This document shows positions 50,270 through 61,029 of a stretch of DNA of 64,000 nucleotides, piece by piece. Below the pieces are notes generated by a model. The model saw only the letters and a program-made list of their open reading frames with translations. It was not told where the DNA came from and did no database searches. The stretch comes from Plectrocnemia conspersa (taxonomy: Eukaryota > Arthropoda > Insecta > Trichoptera > Polycentropodidae): contig VTFK01000243.1 in assembly GCA_009617715.1 (NCBI GenBank), forward strand, positions 372,001 through 436,000. The letters run 5' to 3'. The position numbers were made by a program, and so were the translations under genes. The number at the start of each line of letters is the position of its first letter. Position 1 is the first letter of the stretch.

Positions 50270-51870
50270 AATATAATAAATTTAATTTAGGGCCACAAGA
50301 GATTTTACAATATATATCTGAATTTCTTAATTTTCGATATATAATATTTTATTCATACTCGATACAATATTATTTAGCATATGAAGCAACAACATTTATC
50401 AATATCAATTAAAGGTTAATCAAACCAAACTGATTAAAAGCATAAATCAGATTTTTTTATCTTGTCGTAAAGGGTTCGTGGAGCGTTGCAAAACTAAAAA
50501 AAATCGAACTCATTAAATCCTCTCTCGTTACATCATTAACACTCGAGTAAAAGGCAAACTTTATAACAGCCTGTGCGCGTTTTTTTTTTAAATTTGGCAA
50601 AGACTAGTAAAAAATAAGTTTTAACCAGAATAGTCGATCGTTTTCCTTTCGATCGGTCATTATTATTATTGCAGATCGTCTCGTTTCGAAATATATACGT
50701 ATGTATTTATTATCTAATCATAATTTGACCTTTCGCAGACCAATTTCGCGATACCAATTAAACTGCAATTCGATACGATTTTTATGCTTTTTTCTTATTG
50801 CAAACACGTTTTCGCAAAAGAGAAAAACAATAATATTATAATTATCGACATGAGGGATAACGATCGCTTTCGCGTGTTATTCTGTACGATTAACAAGTAT
50901 CAAACGGACAATTGATAATTTTATTACAGTTATTATGTTAAAAACTACATTTCTGCATTGTGTGTTTCTAAACCATAACGTTTTAATTTAACCGCATACT
51001 TTTACTTACGTCAAATTGTATTCATCCAATTCATAATAAGATAATTTGCAAACAGTTTATGTTGTCATTTATATTATATATATTTTTTAATAAAATATGT
51101 ATTGCTTTTAAAAATAATTAGTAGTGTATTGTAATTTCCTCATGACTAGTTTTGATGCGCTGTTAAACATATTACCGTAATATACACTATGCATTTTTTA
51201 TATAACGTTTTTTTTATAAACTCGTTGCATAAATTTTTATAGTTACATATCGTACGATAAAAAGTATCAATGTATTTTTAAATAGAGTTTAAAAAAATGA
51301 GTGAATCACGCAAAGTTGAATAATAAAATACAGTTAAAGTACAGAGACTATACCTATATTATAATATCTATCATAATTAATAGCGATAGTATAGAGACTG
51401 TATTATAGATTGTACAATTTAATTTTATGGCTATTGAACTTTATAATTTGTAGGAATATATTACCAAAGGAATTTTATTTTAGCAAAAAATTAAATATTT
51501 TAATTTATTAAAAAAATATGTTTACTCTATGTTAAAATTATAAAAATTAGAATTTTTTAAGGAAAAGTTACTGATTGGAAAAATGACAAACAAATTATCT
51601 CGCAGTAATTTTGAGAAAGCATTATTTGCATTTTATGGTTGATTGATAGAAATATACAAAAATAATCTTAATACGTTACCCTGATTTTTCTTTTGATTTT
51701 TTACACTATTCATTTTTTATAGAAGAAGTGTCAATTAAAACAAACATATTGGTTTAAATTAAAATTAATTTAGATTATCGTGACCTAACATACCCTTATG
51801 CGTTACGACGGTCAAAAAATAGTTCACAGTATTATTTTTTGTAACATAGTAATAAAGAAAAAAACATAAA
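50270..51870. other. Intergenic AT-rich with a GC-richer block at about 50560-50900
   Basis: The block at 50560-50900 carries GTCGATCG ... CGATCGGTCATT and CGTCTCGTTTCG; stops in all frames. Otherwise nothing recognised. Confidence 0.35.
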
Positions 51871-51874
51871 ATAT

Positions 51875-51990
51875 TAAAATTAAATGATACGAACTCGACC
51901 AGCTCTTCGCAGCTGACATTAAACATGCGAACGCTCGTTACCGAGCGTTCTCACTGCGACGGCGCCGACACGATTTTATTGATTTTGACG
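51875..51990 (-). repeat. LINE 3' fragment (third copy) next to a perfect hairpin
   Basis: The minus strand at 51875-51925 (TTTAATGTCAGCT, AGAGCTGGTC, TATCATTTAA) matches the C-terminal stretch of the LINE at 27.3 kb. It adjoins a perfect hairpin GAACGCTCG/CGAGCGTTC with loop TTAC (51929-51950) in a CpG-rich context. Confidence 0.5.
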
Positions 51991-52167
51991 TAAATTTTTG
52001 ATATTTATTATTATTATTGAATATTTTTTTCGGTAGCATTATAAAAACACACTTGCAGATTGAGAGCACTCGCATAATGCAATGTACATACATAAACCAT
52101 GGACATCCATTAAACTCACTAGTAATGGATATATTAACGTAAAATATTCTTACGGAGAGTAATTAGA

Positions 52168-52240
52168 TAATAACAAATAGTCTGTTTCTACCCCAAATTT
52201 TTGCATTGACAATACGATAGAGGTGGAAAGAGTGAAGGAC
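52168..52240 (+). repeat. Dispersed repeat copy B (partner at 38335-38425)
   Basis: TAACAAATAGTCTGTTTC, CCCCAAATTTTTGCATTG, TACGATAGAGGTGG and GTGAAGGACCTT parallel the other copy in order and orientation. Confidence 0.55.
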
Positions 52241-52259
52241 CTTCGCTAACTGTGAAATA

Positions 52260-53490
52260 TATGAAGCGCGTTTTATTTTACATTTCCACCAGAAATACAC
52301 TTCCTATCAGGAACTTTCACATGTCAGAACTTGACTCTTCTACCACTTCAGTTCCAACATGGAACACACAAGAGTTCAGACTAACTCGCATTAAGTATTA
52401 ACAGCCGCTTTCAGTTTTACGTCAGAATTCTACTAACCCTAATAAACGACTTGTATACTACAGAATGCAAGACTATAATAATACATATGTACAAATTCTA
52501 CGCGAATTAAGAAATACATCATCAATATATATTAAAATTTATTTATTAATAGTTTGTTCATATTTTTCGGATTTTCCTATTAGTTTTGTTTCATTTTGTA
52601 GTACGATATATTTGTTTATCACAGTTTATCTAAAAGTAAATACAGTTTTGATAAAAACAAATCTCTAGTAGCACAGAAGCCAAATCAAATATAAAATCAA
52701 AGAGAGATAATTATTCCTCGAAACGTTATAAATCAACTAATATATAATATAACAACTTTAACGATTACACTTAAAAATGGATTACACGCTCGTTATTAAG
52801 TCATTTGTGTCCGAAATGATTTTTCATTATTATTATATCTCACCTATAGTGTTATCTGAAATAAAATAGTTTTTTTATCGATGTTTGTTTTATAAATCAG
52901 CGCAATGCTCGTAGTATTCCGATTTTAAACATCGATTGTGTTGTAGTTTGATATTTCGCACCGAAAACACGTGATTCGATTACGTTAACTATTCAATTGT
53001 GTAACACATAATATTTTATTAACACAAAACAATAAATAATTACTATGCCTTCGTAATTGTGACAGTTAAATTATGGTTATTTGCATGATTAATCGTAAAT
53101 CGTATAATTTTATTATTGCATTAATTGGAGTTAATCAATGGTTTACTACAATAGTATATCCATTAAAACGCGAATTTAGCATGGTTAGATTAAACTTGAA
53201 CTTGGTCATCGAGCCACGAAACAATACAAGGACAAGTTGTGGACATAACATTTAAAGATCTCGGTTTTTATAGACAATGCTCGATAAATCGTTGTAATTG
53301 CCATTGACTCATCGCTAGACGATTTCTATTGATAAATGAATCAATAAAATTAACATTTCATAGTAGTTTATTTAACGTATTATTCTGCGTTTATTTTATA
53401 TTAAAACAATACTTAATTAGTTTACTTGAATCATAAATAAAATATATTTTTCACAATTTCTTAGTATAAGATAATAAAAATCAATTTTTA
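52260..53490. other. Intergenic, nothing recognised
   Basis: Mixed composition; ORFs at 52465-52668 and 53073-53255 (plus) show no domain and no splice context. Confidence 0.35.
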
Positions 53491-53504
53491 GTTTATATTA
53501 ACAT

Positions 53505-53574
53505 ATGATTAAATTAATGAAATGGAATACAAGCCATTATTTTACAACGACTTGCGTAGGTGTGGGACTGAAAG
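53505..53574 (+). CDS. Candidate first coding exon of a small unrecognised gene
   Basis: ATG at 53505 (or the in-frame ATG at 53517) opens 23 codons plus one nt: MIKLMKWNTSHYFTTTCVG then VGLK. It ends in the donor AAAG then GTATAA, phase 1. The next exon continues in the same frame after a 49-nt intron, a size normal for insects. A possible upstream untranslated exon junction is CAATTTTTAG at 53481-53490; the frame is closed by TAA just upstream of the ATG, supporting this start. Unspliced, the same frame runs on to a stop at 53644-53646. Confidence 0.4.
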
Positions 53575-53623
53575 GTATAATTTGTGATAATTGTTGTTTA
53601 ATCTACAATGTAACATTTGAAAG

Positions 53624-53787
53624 ATCCAGATTCGAAGGCTTATATTAAAATTTTGAAATCGGAACGTGATATGTCAATGGTGGTACGATATCGACACTTA
53701 ATGACGCGAATGATTCTGTTACGACTTGAAAATTTGCCTATACAAGTACAACATAAATTATGTGATTATATTGACTTTTTATACTAA
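53624..53787 (+). CDS. Candidate second exon of the small unrecognised gene
   Basis: Acceptor TTTGAAAG (or six nt later at ATCCAG, same frame). With the leftover G of exon 1 the frame reads DPDSKAYIKILKSERDMSMV, then VRYRHLMTRMILLRLENLPI and QVQHKLCDYIDFLY before TAA at 53785. The alternation of charged and hydrophobic residues suggests a helical, soluble protein. A further good intron overlaps the end: donor CAA/GTACAA at 53745, branch site TACTAAT, acceptor CTTCTATACAG at 53808, after which the frame stops two codons later. The C-terminus is therefore uncertain (readthrough or spliced). The family is not recognised; about 64-78 residues in all. Confidence 0.42.
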
Positions 53788-53994
53788 TTTTGCATTTCTT
53801 CTATACAGCCTCTTTAAATTGTAAACATATGTGGGCGCATAATCAATAACGACATAATGGTAATAATACGTGTATGTATTTTTTAATGTATACGAAAGCA
53901 GTTAAGTAATTTTTATTGTATTTTTTAAGTCACGAAATGTGTACGCATGAATTGGGCATTTGCGAATTATTATTTTTTGCATTGTAAAATAATT

Positions 53995-54175
53995 AAACCG
54001 TTCGTGATCTGGTGGTTAAAACTCTGGCCTTTTAATTTGAACGTTGTGTGTTTAGATTTTATTGCGCTTGATATTGATTTGCAAGGAATTGTATTATAAA
54101 GTATATTATATAAGTCTCATCTGGCACACGCAATATTTGGGTAGAAAATAGGCATATTTAACAAAATACCCTTTT
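53995..54175 (+). repeat. Possible tRNA-derived SINE, degenerate
   Basis: CTGGTGGTTAAAACTCTGG is an excellent tRNA-like A-box context; the expected B box about 35 nt on is eroded (GTGTTTAGATT). Downstream sequence AAGTCTCATCTGGCACACGC may be SINE body. Low confidence. Confidence 0.3.
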
Positions 54176-54179
54176 TTAA

Positions 54180-55010
54180 TGACTCAATAAAAAAAATATT
54201 TATTATGTTGATCTTTAAAGAATTTCGTAATTATATACATAAATTAAGTATTATATAGATATGTATATATTTATTTATTTTTTATATACGACCATGAGTT
54301 TTAATGTTTAATTTCCTACATATTCTCATAATCTATGTTATAAAAATATATCATCAAGGTATCTAAATAAAGTCAACCTTTATTTGAGTCATTTAAAATT
54401 GTACTATTACAGTAACATTTTCCGACAGTTGTTGCTTGCATACTTACATATTTATAGTAAATCACAAAGACATTCCATGTTGTACATTACAATGCAGTCT
54501 TCCTTCAATTAAAACATTATGCTTTTAGTTTTTATTTCAAATATATTTGTGTTAATTTTTGCCTGATAAAAAATCAAGAGTACATATAAGTAGTAAAATT
54601 AAATGAAAGTATCCTTTATTTATTTCCAATACAAAATTTAATTTTTTTTAATGAATAATTTAATTTAAAAAATATTATTTTATTACTTAATATTTATATA
54701 TTACAGAAAAAATATTGTAGTATTTTATAAAAATAGTATGAAGTGTGTAACACTAAAATTGTTAAAATATAAATATATTATTTATTCTAAACCTTTTAAA
54801 GGATTTTTGGTGAAAAATATTTTTTCAAACAAAATTGTCTAACCAAAAATAGTAGCTTTATTTTGTACGATGTTCGATTTTTTACAAACAAGTTAGTCTT
54901 ACAGAAATAAAGATTTATAATAATTAATATCATCAAATTAAAAAAACATGGGAAATAAGCTTCTGATTAATTATCTTCTTATAAACATATTGTTTACGCT
55001 TAATATTTAT
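54180..55010. other. AT-rich, nothing recognised
   Basis: Poly-A/T runs only. Confidence 0.45.
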
Positions 55011-55012
55011 TT

Positions 55013-55168
55013 TTAAATAATCAAATTACGTTTTAAAAAATCTTTTGAATGTAAAATTATAAACGAAAACTTTGGTTTGGTACTATTGTTCATTGAGTCT
55101 TCATTGGTGAAGTAAATCACATATTCTCTTTGATTTTGATCCACAAATCTGACGATTTCTGATGGCAT
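55013..55168 (-). CDS. Unrecognised 51-codon ORF, candidate start exon
   Basis: The minus strand reads MPSEIVRFVDQNQREYVIYF, then TNEDSMNNSTKPK, then SFIILHSKDFLKRNLII and TAA; the first 35 codons have balanced, coding-like usage. AATAAA follows the stop by 6 nt, but a donor at 55030/55029 (C then GTAATT) leaves phase 1, which is exactly what the exon at 45817-46043 requires (joined codon CTC). Two readings are therefore possible: a self-contained 51-residue ORF, or the 5' exon of a roughly 121-residue protein with a 9 kb intron. A TAA lies in frame upstream, so the ATG is the natural start. No family recognised. Confidence 0.35.
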   Translation of the reverse strand: MPSEIVRFVDQNQREYVIYFTNEDSMNNSTKPKFSFIILHSKDFLKRNLII

Positions 55169-55189
55169 TATATATATATACTTACACTA

Positions 55190-57415
55190 TATTTTAATCA
55201 GCTACAGCTTAGTATTTGTCATTACAGTCAATCAGCATCGCCGCAGCTATAGCTACAGCAATCTATGCAGACAAGTGATCAAACCAACTCGGAAGAAATG
55301 TGGAAGACTTTTATTATTAACGTAAAATATTTGTTCTTTAATTCATGTATATAGATATGAATGTATACATTAAGTTTCGGATTAATAATTTTTTTTGTTG
55401 TAGGGATATTATCATATAATATTACATACCATACGGTCCGTCAGGATATTGCTAATATCGACCTTTGCCTGAATCGCTGTTAGATCGTAGCAACAATAAT
55501 TATGTTATGTCGTGTCAATAAGTTTTGTAAATAAACTTGGAAGATAGACATACCAAGAGTTTAATTATAAGACTAAAAATCAACAAACGGCACGTAAAAT
55601 AACAACATAAAATTTGCGGCACCGGTGAGCTTCATCACTAATTTATAACACTAACAATGTATTAGTGAAGTGTATGTTCAAAATCGATTCATTTTACACT
55701 ATTTTCTGTAAGGATCCGTTAATTATTGAAGACCTTTCTGTACGAAGTTACTTTACCGACCTTTGGTATGCGCTTTAAAATTTTAAATGCAAATCTTGAA
55801 CATGAGGAGCGGAATGTGAATAATGCGACAATAATAGCCACTCGACGTCCATAATCCTCTTTGTTTAATGCAAGTGCCATCTTGCAGTCGGCCGATTAGA
55901 AATATTAATATGATTCACCTTGACTCGCGCAGTCATGTCGTATATAATAATATAATTGGACCTTCCGAGACGACCCCGTCATTAAGGGTAATCAGTTACA
56001 CTATGGCGATAATACTGTAGGAAGAATTACTTCGAAGAAAAACCGTGTCTCGCTAATTTTTCTCAGAGAAAAACTAAAAAATCGCCCACAGGCATTGCGA
56101 TGATTCTCGATAAAAGAGCATGACTAGTTTTCAGGCTATTGCGATTATATGTATCGGTCAGATTTAGCGTGAATCTTATCCATGTTGCTCAATGGAAATT
56201 TTCTGGATGTGTAATAGAATCAAACCGCGAACAAGTTGCGCAGTTTTATGGTACAATAAATTCTGTTTTTTTATGTGCGTATGTGAAATGTTGAAAGATC
56301 GCTTCGGAGCTAGATCATCCATTACAACAAAGAAATATATATATGTACACGATTGCCTTAAAATAATATGTGACAAATATGTACATGGGCTATAAATTAT
56401 GTTGACATTACATACCCATAGATTCGATTGTTAACTAAATAATGTAGAAAAAGTTGTACAATTTGGTATCAAATAGAATAGAATTCGTAGATAAAATATC
56501 TCTTTGAATGGATTTAATATGTAAGTTACGTGAATATCATTTTTTCGGAACACAACTATGTTGATTACATTGTTTATTCAAGACGTTCTTTTATTTTATG
56601 AGCAAAGTTTTTTTTCAGATGCCTTACGTTTTTTTTAACAAAAATAACAATTCAACAAACACGATAAAATATTTGTTTTTATCATATTATCATTTATGTA
56701 CAATATCCACATGTAGCTATTAAAACAATTATTTTAATTGCATTTTCTAGCTTTACACTGTCCTAATTAATATCTTTGATATGATCATATTAAATCTAAA
56801 ATATGGAAAGCTAAACCTTCGTGAGTAATATTCTGAAAGAAACGTTGATATTCGGATATGATTTTCGGTGATTAAAATTTTTTTATTATTTTATATGCGA
56901 CTGCTCTATTGTCGGCTTTTAAATATTAATCCATGGCTGTTATAAATAACATTAAAATAGGAAAAACAATATTGCAAAACAAAAAATAAGCACAATTGGT
57001 TGCAGATACTCTAGCGATGCGTTGTAACGAGGAATAACTACATGCATTGTTGAAAATACACAATAAACAGTATTTTTTAAGTGGAAATAATTATCTAGAA
57101 AATATTTTTTTAATAATATATAGTATTTATTACGCCAAACAGATTTTAGCGTAATATCGGTATACCATTGCACCTTCTTATTTACGACACTGATTTATTA
57201 TGTACCCTTAGCTTATTTAAACTTCAAGCTAAAAAATATAAAATTTATTATTTACACATAAATTTTTACATTATCTGAACAATTATAATCAATTAATATT
57301 TTTTAAGTAAAATATAAATGAATAAAACTGCTTTTAATTGAATTATATTTTGGGTTCATATGTTTATTTCATGTTTTTCTTTTTATTTTTCTTGTTTATT
57401 TTTGGATGTTCTTAC
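55190..57415. other. Intergenic; GC-richer block at about 55600-56110
   Basis: 55600-56110 is visibly less AT-rich (GCGGCACCGGTGAGC, AGTCGGCCGATTAG, CGAGACGACCCCGTC) with stops in all frames. ORFs at 56176-56395 on both strands are mutual shadows. 55221-55310 has a short open frame after an AG (SYSYSNLCRQ...), too short to call. Confidence 0.35.
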
Positions 57416-57436
57416 TTCAGAAGTCAGGTATCGACT

Positions 57437-57589
57437 ATGGATACTTCCGCTGCTCCGCAAAGAAGACGCATAACTAGGAGAAGGAGAAGCAGATATGGTA
57501 GTAGATCCAGGAGTAGGGTCTCTCTCAGGAGAGATGCTCGACTAAGGCAATATCAGGAGCAGAGACACGATCGAAGAGGGCAAGGATGA
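57437..57589 (+). CDS. Arginine-rich 50-residue protein, protamine-like candidate
   Basis: ATG in strong Kozak context (A at -3, G at +4) opens 50 codons to TGA. 18 of 50 residues are Arg, in clusters: PQRRRITRRRRSRYG, then SRSRSRVSLRRDARL, RQYQEQRHDRRGQG. AATAAA lies about 15 nt past the stop, giving a very compact gene. Such Arg/Ser composition and size fit a sperm nuclear basic protein; an RS-domain exon of a splicing factor is an alternative. The frame is open upstream to an ATG at 57371 that would add a Phe/Leu-rich, signal-like leader, but that stretch is a polypyrimidine tract ending TTACTTCAG at 57420, so an acceptor and start at 57437 are preferred. The composition break against the AT-rich surroundings is sharp. 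Function is inference only. Confidence 0.45.
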   Translation: MDTSAAPQRRRITRRRRSRYGSRSRSRVSLRRDARLRQYQEQRHDRRGQG

Positions 57590-57599
57590 AACCTACAAC

Positions 57600-58140
57600 T
57601 TCTAATAAATTCTATTCTACTAACAAAATTATTATTGACTTATACTAAATATTTTTATTTTTATTGTCAACCATTTATCTTTTGAATTGTATTGATCGTT
57701 AATATAATATAGCAAATTTTGAAGTAATAAAGTAATACGTGTTTTATTTATAAAATATTTAATTAGTTTTGTTAAATACATGTGAACCATAAAGTTTTGC
57801 TTTCCTATTTTTTTTTTTAGAAAGTGTCCTTTATTTCAGAGTTGCTTGTTTGTATCATTTTTAGACTACAAATACACTGCTTTTTATTATATTATTAGTT
57901 TTCTCACAATAACTTGGTTTTCAATATACATATGTGCTAATAAAATACTATTTTTTGTAGAGCTTTCTGCTATTAAACATTTATATTTATTTGATAGGGT
58001 TTTTAGCAACGTCTAATTTATTCTAAAGAATTTGAAGGCTGATAAAATGAATAAAGTTCTATAGTTGCGAATTTAAGTCCATTTTTATATTAAAATGATC
58101 AGAAAATATGTAAATATGTAAGAGTATGCATTATAAATAT
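57600..58140. other. AT-rich, nothing recognised
   Basis: 3' flank of the Arg-rich ORF up to the transposon at 58145. Confidence 0.5.
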
Positions 58141-58144
58141 TGTA

Positions 58145-59105
58145 CAGAGTAGGCCATAAGATTTTGCACTTTTTAAATCGTTTCTGATCGGGAACCGCGC
58201 GAAGGAGTTTTATCCTTGGAAATTTAGTTGCAATGGATTAATTTACAGTGGAAAAACAGTTTTACAAAAACAACGAATCTCATGTGATTGTTCGGCGCCT
58301 GTTTCACGCTCACTATCAGTGTGAATCAATGTCCAAATGTTAATTTAATTAAATCGTACGGGAGTTTTGCCCTTAGAAATTTAGTCGCAATGGATTGTTT
58401 CACGGGGAATAAAGCGCGTTCTGCAAAAAACAACGATTCTTATGTGATTATTCGGCGCCTGTTTCACGCTCACTATCAATTACACAGTGTGAATCAATGT
58501 CCAAGTGTTAATTTACTTAAATTGTGCTCAGAAAGTTCGAGGAGACCAGTTCAACGCTAAATAAGAAGAGATCCGGGCAGCTACGGGGCAGGAGAAACCA
58601 AGATAATGTCGCACAAGTTATCGATTATGTACGGGAAGATCCTGCGTTGTTGATTCGCAAGCGTTCTGTTGCTTTAGCGATACCAAGACTTTACGAAAAT
58701 TTTCAAACTGGACTTGAAACTATACCCATATAATATTATATAACACATCCAATGTGACTGACGGTAGTGAAGGAGATTCCTAACAAACTGATATAGCGTA
58801 GAGGTGACATCCCAGATTTGCCACCACTTGATTTTTATATGGGTTATCTCAAAATTGAATAATCATCCAAAATAACTTAAGGCGAATATTTGTCAAGAGA
58901 TTCAATATCAAGAGCCAACATCCTACGTGCGTTGTATTTCAAAAGCTAGGTGCCAGATTCAAGGGATGGTGGATATTTAGACGACAATACATTGAAACAT
59001 GATTTTCTTAATTATTTTATTTGCGTATAATAAAGATTCATTATCATACGACCTGTAGTTTTTTCTATTGAATTTGTAAAAGTGCAAAACTAATTGCCCA
59101 TCCTG
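58145..59105 (+). mobile_element. 961-bp Tc1/mariner-superfamily element (DUF4817-type) with internal tandem duplication
   Basis: Terminal inverted repeats CAGAGTAGGCCATAAGATTT... and (reverse strand) CAGGATGGGCAATTAGTTTT..., both running into TTTTGCACTTTT, are flanked on each side by TA (58143-58144 and 59106-59107), the expected target site. Inside are N-terminal helix-turn-helix pieces of a DUF4817-type transposase (KNNDSYVIIRRLFHAHYQ, SVNQCPSVNLL, then KFEETSSTLNKK and QDNVAQVIDYVRED). Near the end is a C-terminal remnant (DLPPLDFYMGYL) corresponding to SPDLTPLDFFLWGYLK. The DDE core between is mostly deleted. The HTH region is duplicated in tandem (about 58197-58357 and 58358-58523). Non-autonomous. 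Confidence 0.88.
58288..58733 (+). pseudogene. Transposase N-terminal remnant inside the 58 kb element
   Basis: Two overlapping frames (58288-58560 and 58524-58733) together cover the HTH region and linker of the transposase; a frameshift near 58525-58550 separates KFEETSSTL from the preceding SVNLLKL. The first duplicated unit lies upstream in the same element. Not a host gene. Confidence 0.8.
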
Positions 59106-59238
59106 TATGAACTCCATGTACTACAAAGGTTAAATTGTTTTTTGGTATATAGAGATTTATTCTGAATCTATTTTGTAACTTTATCATTTACTATTATAAT
59201 TTTATCAGCTAAATATAGCCATATTTTTTTTACTTTTT

Positions 59239-59472
59239 ATGTCCTATGCAAAAGCAAACACTAAATTTAAACACAAAAATTTTCGCATTCAAAAAAAAAA
59301 ACAATCAACAAGGAAAACGGTGTTAAATTACCAACAAATCAGACAGAATCAGACATATCAAGAGACAAATCGATCAACGATATGCAAACTAAAATTAATG
59401 ATGGTTAAATTAATGAAGAGAATTGACACAGTGGTTAATCCCCTGACAACAGTGATTTCTAAAATGTCATAA
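59239..59472 (+). pseudogene. Possible LINE ORF1 C-terminal fragment
   Basis: 77 codons, Lys/Gln/Asn-rich first half, then KLKLMMVKLMKRIDTVVNPL with TTVISKMS and stop. An amphipathic, Met/Leu-rich end of the type (M..L...I......LT..ISK) resembles the C-terminus of ORF1 (gag-like) proteins of insect Jockey-like LINEs. No zinc knuckles are visible and no ORF2 start follows. Could equally be AT-driven chance. Confidence 0.3.
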
Positions 59473-59479
59473 AAATATT

Positions 59480-61025
59480 CATAATTGTCTGAAATGTTGA
59501 TATTATATTTATTATACCTAGTTTATTTGTTAACACTATTCTAGTTAGCTGCCTTGGTCATTTGATTTCTATTTAAATAATTCAATAAAAGTAGGACATC
59601 TACAACTCCCATCCTCTATTATGTACTTACATATATTGAACAAGACTTTCTTTTCTAAAAGTACATATTAATCAATAAGAATTGTACACTAATATAAACT
59701 ACAAAAAATACACCATTTACATAATACAACCTCAACGAAAAACGGCACAAGATACATCATTTTACAATGTCAAGTTTGTGCGTACTTCGCTATAAAAATC
59801 CTGTTTTTTCCCTTTTCATTCCATTCACGTGCCGACTCTTATCTCTTACATTTAGCTACGTGATTTTCTTTGAAAATTACTTAACAAACAGAGTCACCGT
59901 CGTCAACTTGGTTATTATTATTTACTAAACGTGGCATGCTTTGTTATGCATTCTCAGTACAAAACCTGGTAGAAGTGACGTATCATAATTAGATTCATTG
60001 AATGCTGAGATCGTTACGATTAATTGTCATTATTATGTTATAAATACATAGATCACAATGTCATATTATAGCAGTGATCGTGTACACAATTTTAATATAA
60101 TAAATACAATTATTATGATTCAAATTTGTGTCAAGCATCAGTTAATCCGAACGATTTACAATACCACATGTTTTTTTATTGATAAAGCAATTGAATTTGG
60201 AATCTATCCCTATCGCGGAATCTATACAATTTTAATTGATATCATTTTCTGATTAAAATCAATACATGATTTTTTATTTATGTATTTTATTTTTAATATT
60301 AACTATTACATTATCAATTAAATTACAGAAAGTGGAAAGTAAAAAAAAATTACTCAATACTATTGTAATTGACAAATAACCGTTATTTTTTTGAGTTAAC
60401 CAGTATTTAATAATCAGATACTAAATTAATATTATTTTTATAAATATATAATATAATATGTTTGTGCATAGGGGTCAAAAGAGATGGAAAATTAGAGGGA
60501 AATTAGTTGACGCTTAAGAAAACGACTTCTGTCTATTCAAAAGTAGCGACAAAATTTTAATAAAAATGAAGGGGCACGAATAAAATAATTTAGGAACCAC
60601 TAACCTAAAAGAGTACTCAACTCCAATTGCACACTCACCTTATCTGGAAATACTAGTACTTAGATTGTTATTCTTTAGGGCTACTAGACATATAGATTCC
60701 GAACAATGCATGTAAATAATCAACAAGAGTGGCTCTCTTCTAGTAATAAAAATTATAATCCTAGGATTAATTTTATTTTGAAAAAAATGCTCGAAGTAAA
60801 TTAAAACGGTATTTATTATTATGAACAAGCTCTTGTCTTTATATGTCATATTTTATGTATTATATATGCGTTTCAGGCGATACCGCACTTGACAAGTGCA
60901 GGTGAAACAAATATTTAAAATTTATTCAAAGGCCATCTTGATTGTTTTTGACAAAAATCAATTTATTTATTACTTATTGTAAATATTTTATTGCAACATG
61001 ATTAGCAATATTATGTGTTACAACA
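59480..61025. other. Intergenic, nothing recognised
   Basis: Slightly GC-richer at 59750-60010; short ORFs at 60058-60252 (plus) and 60640-60849 (minus) without domains. Confidence 0.4.
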
Positions 61026-61029
61026 GAGT

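Noticed and set aside
57371..57436. Hydrophobic leader (MFFFLFFLFIFG...) as a signal peptide of the Arg-rich ORF
   Set aside because: It coincides with a polypyrimidine tract ending in an acceptor-like TTACTTCAG, and its ATG has weak context; the downstream ATG is better. Not fully excluded.
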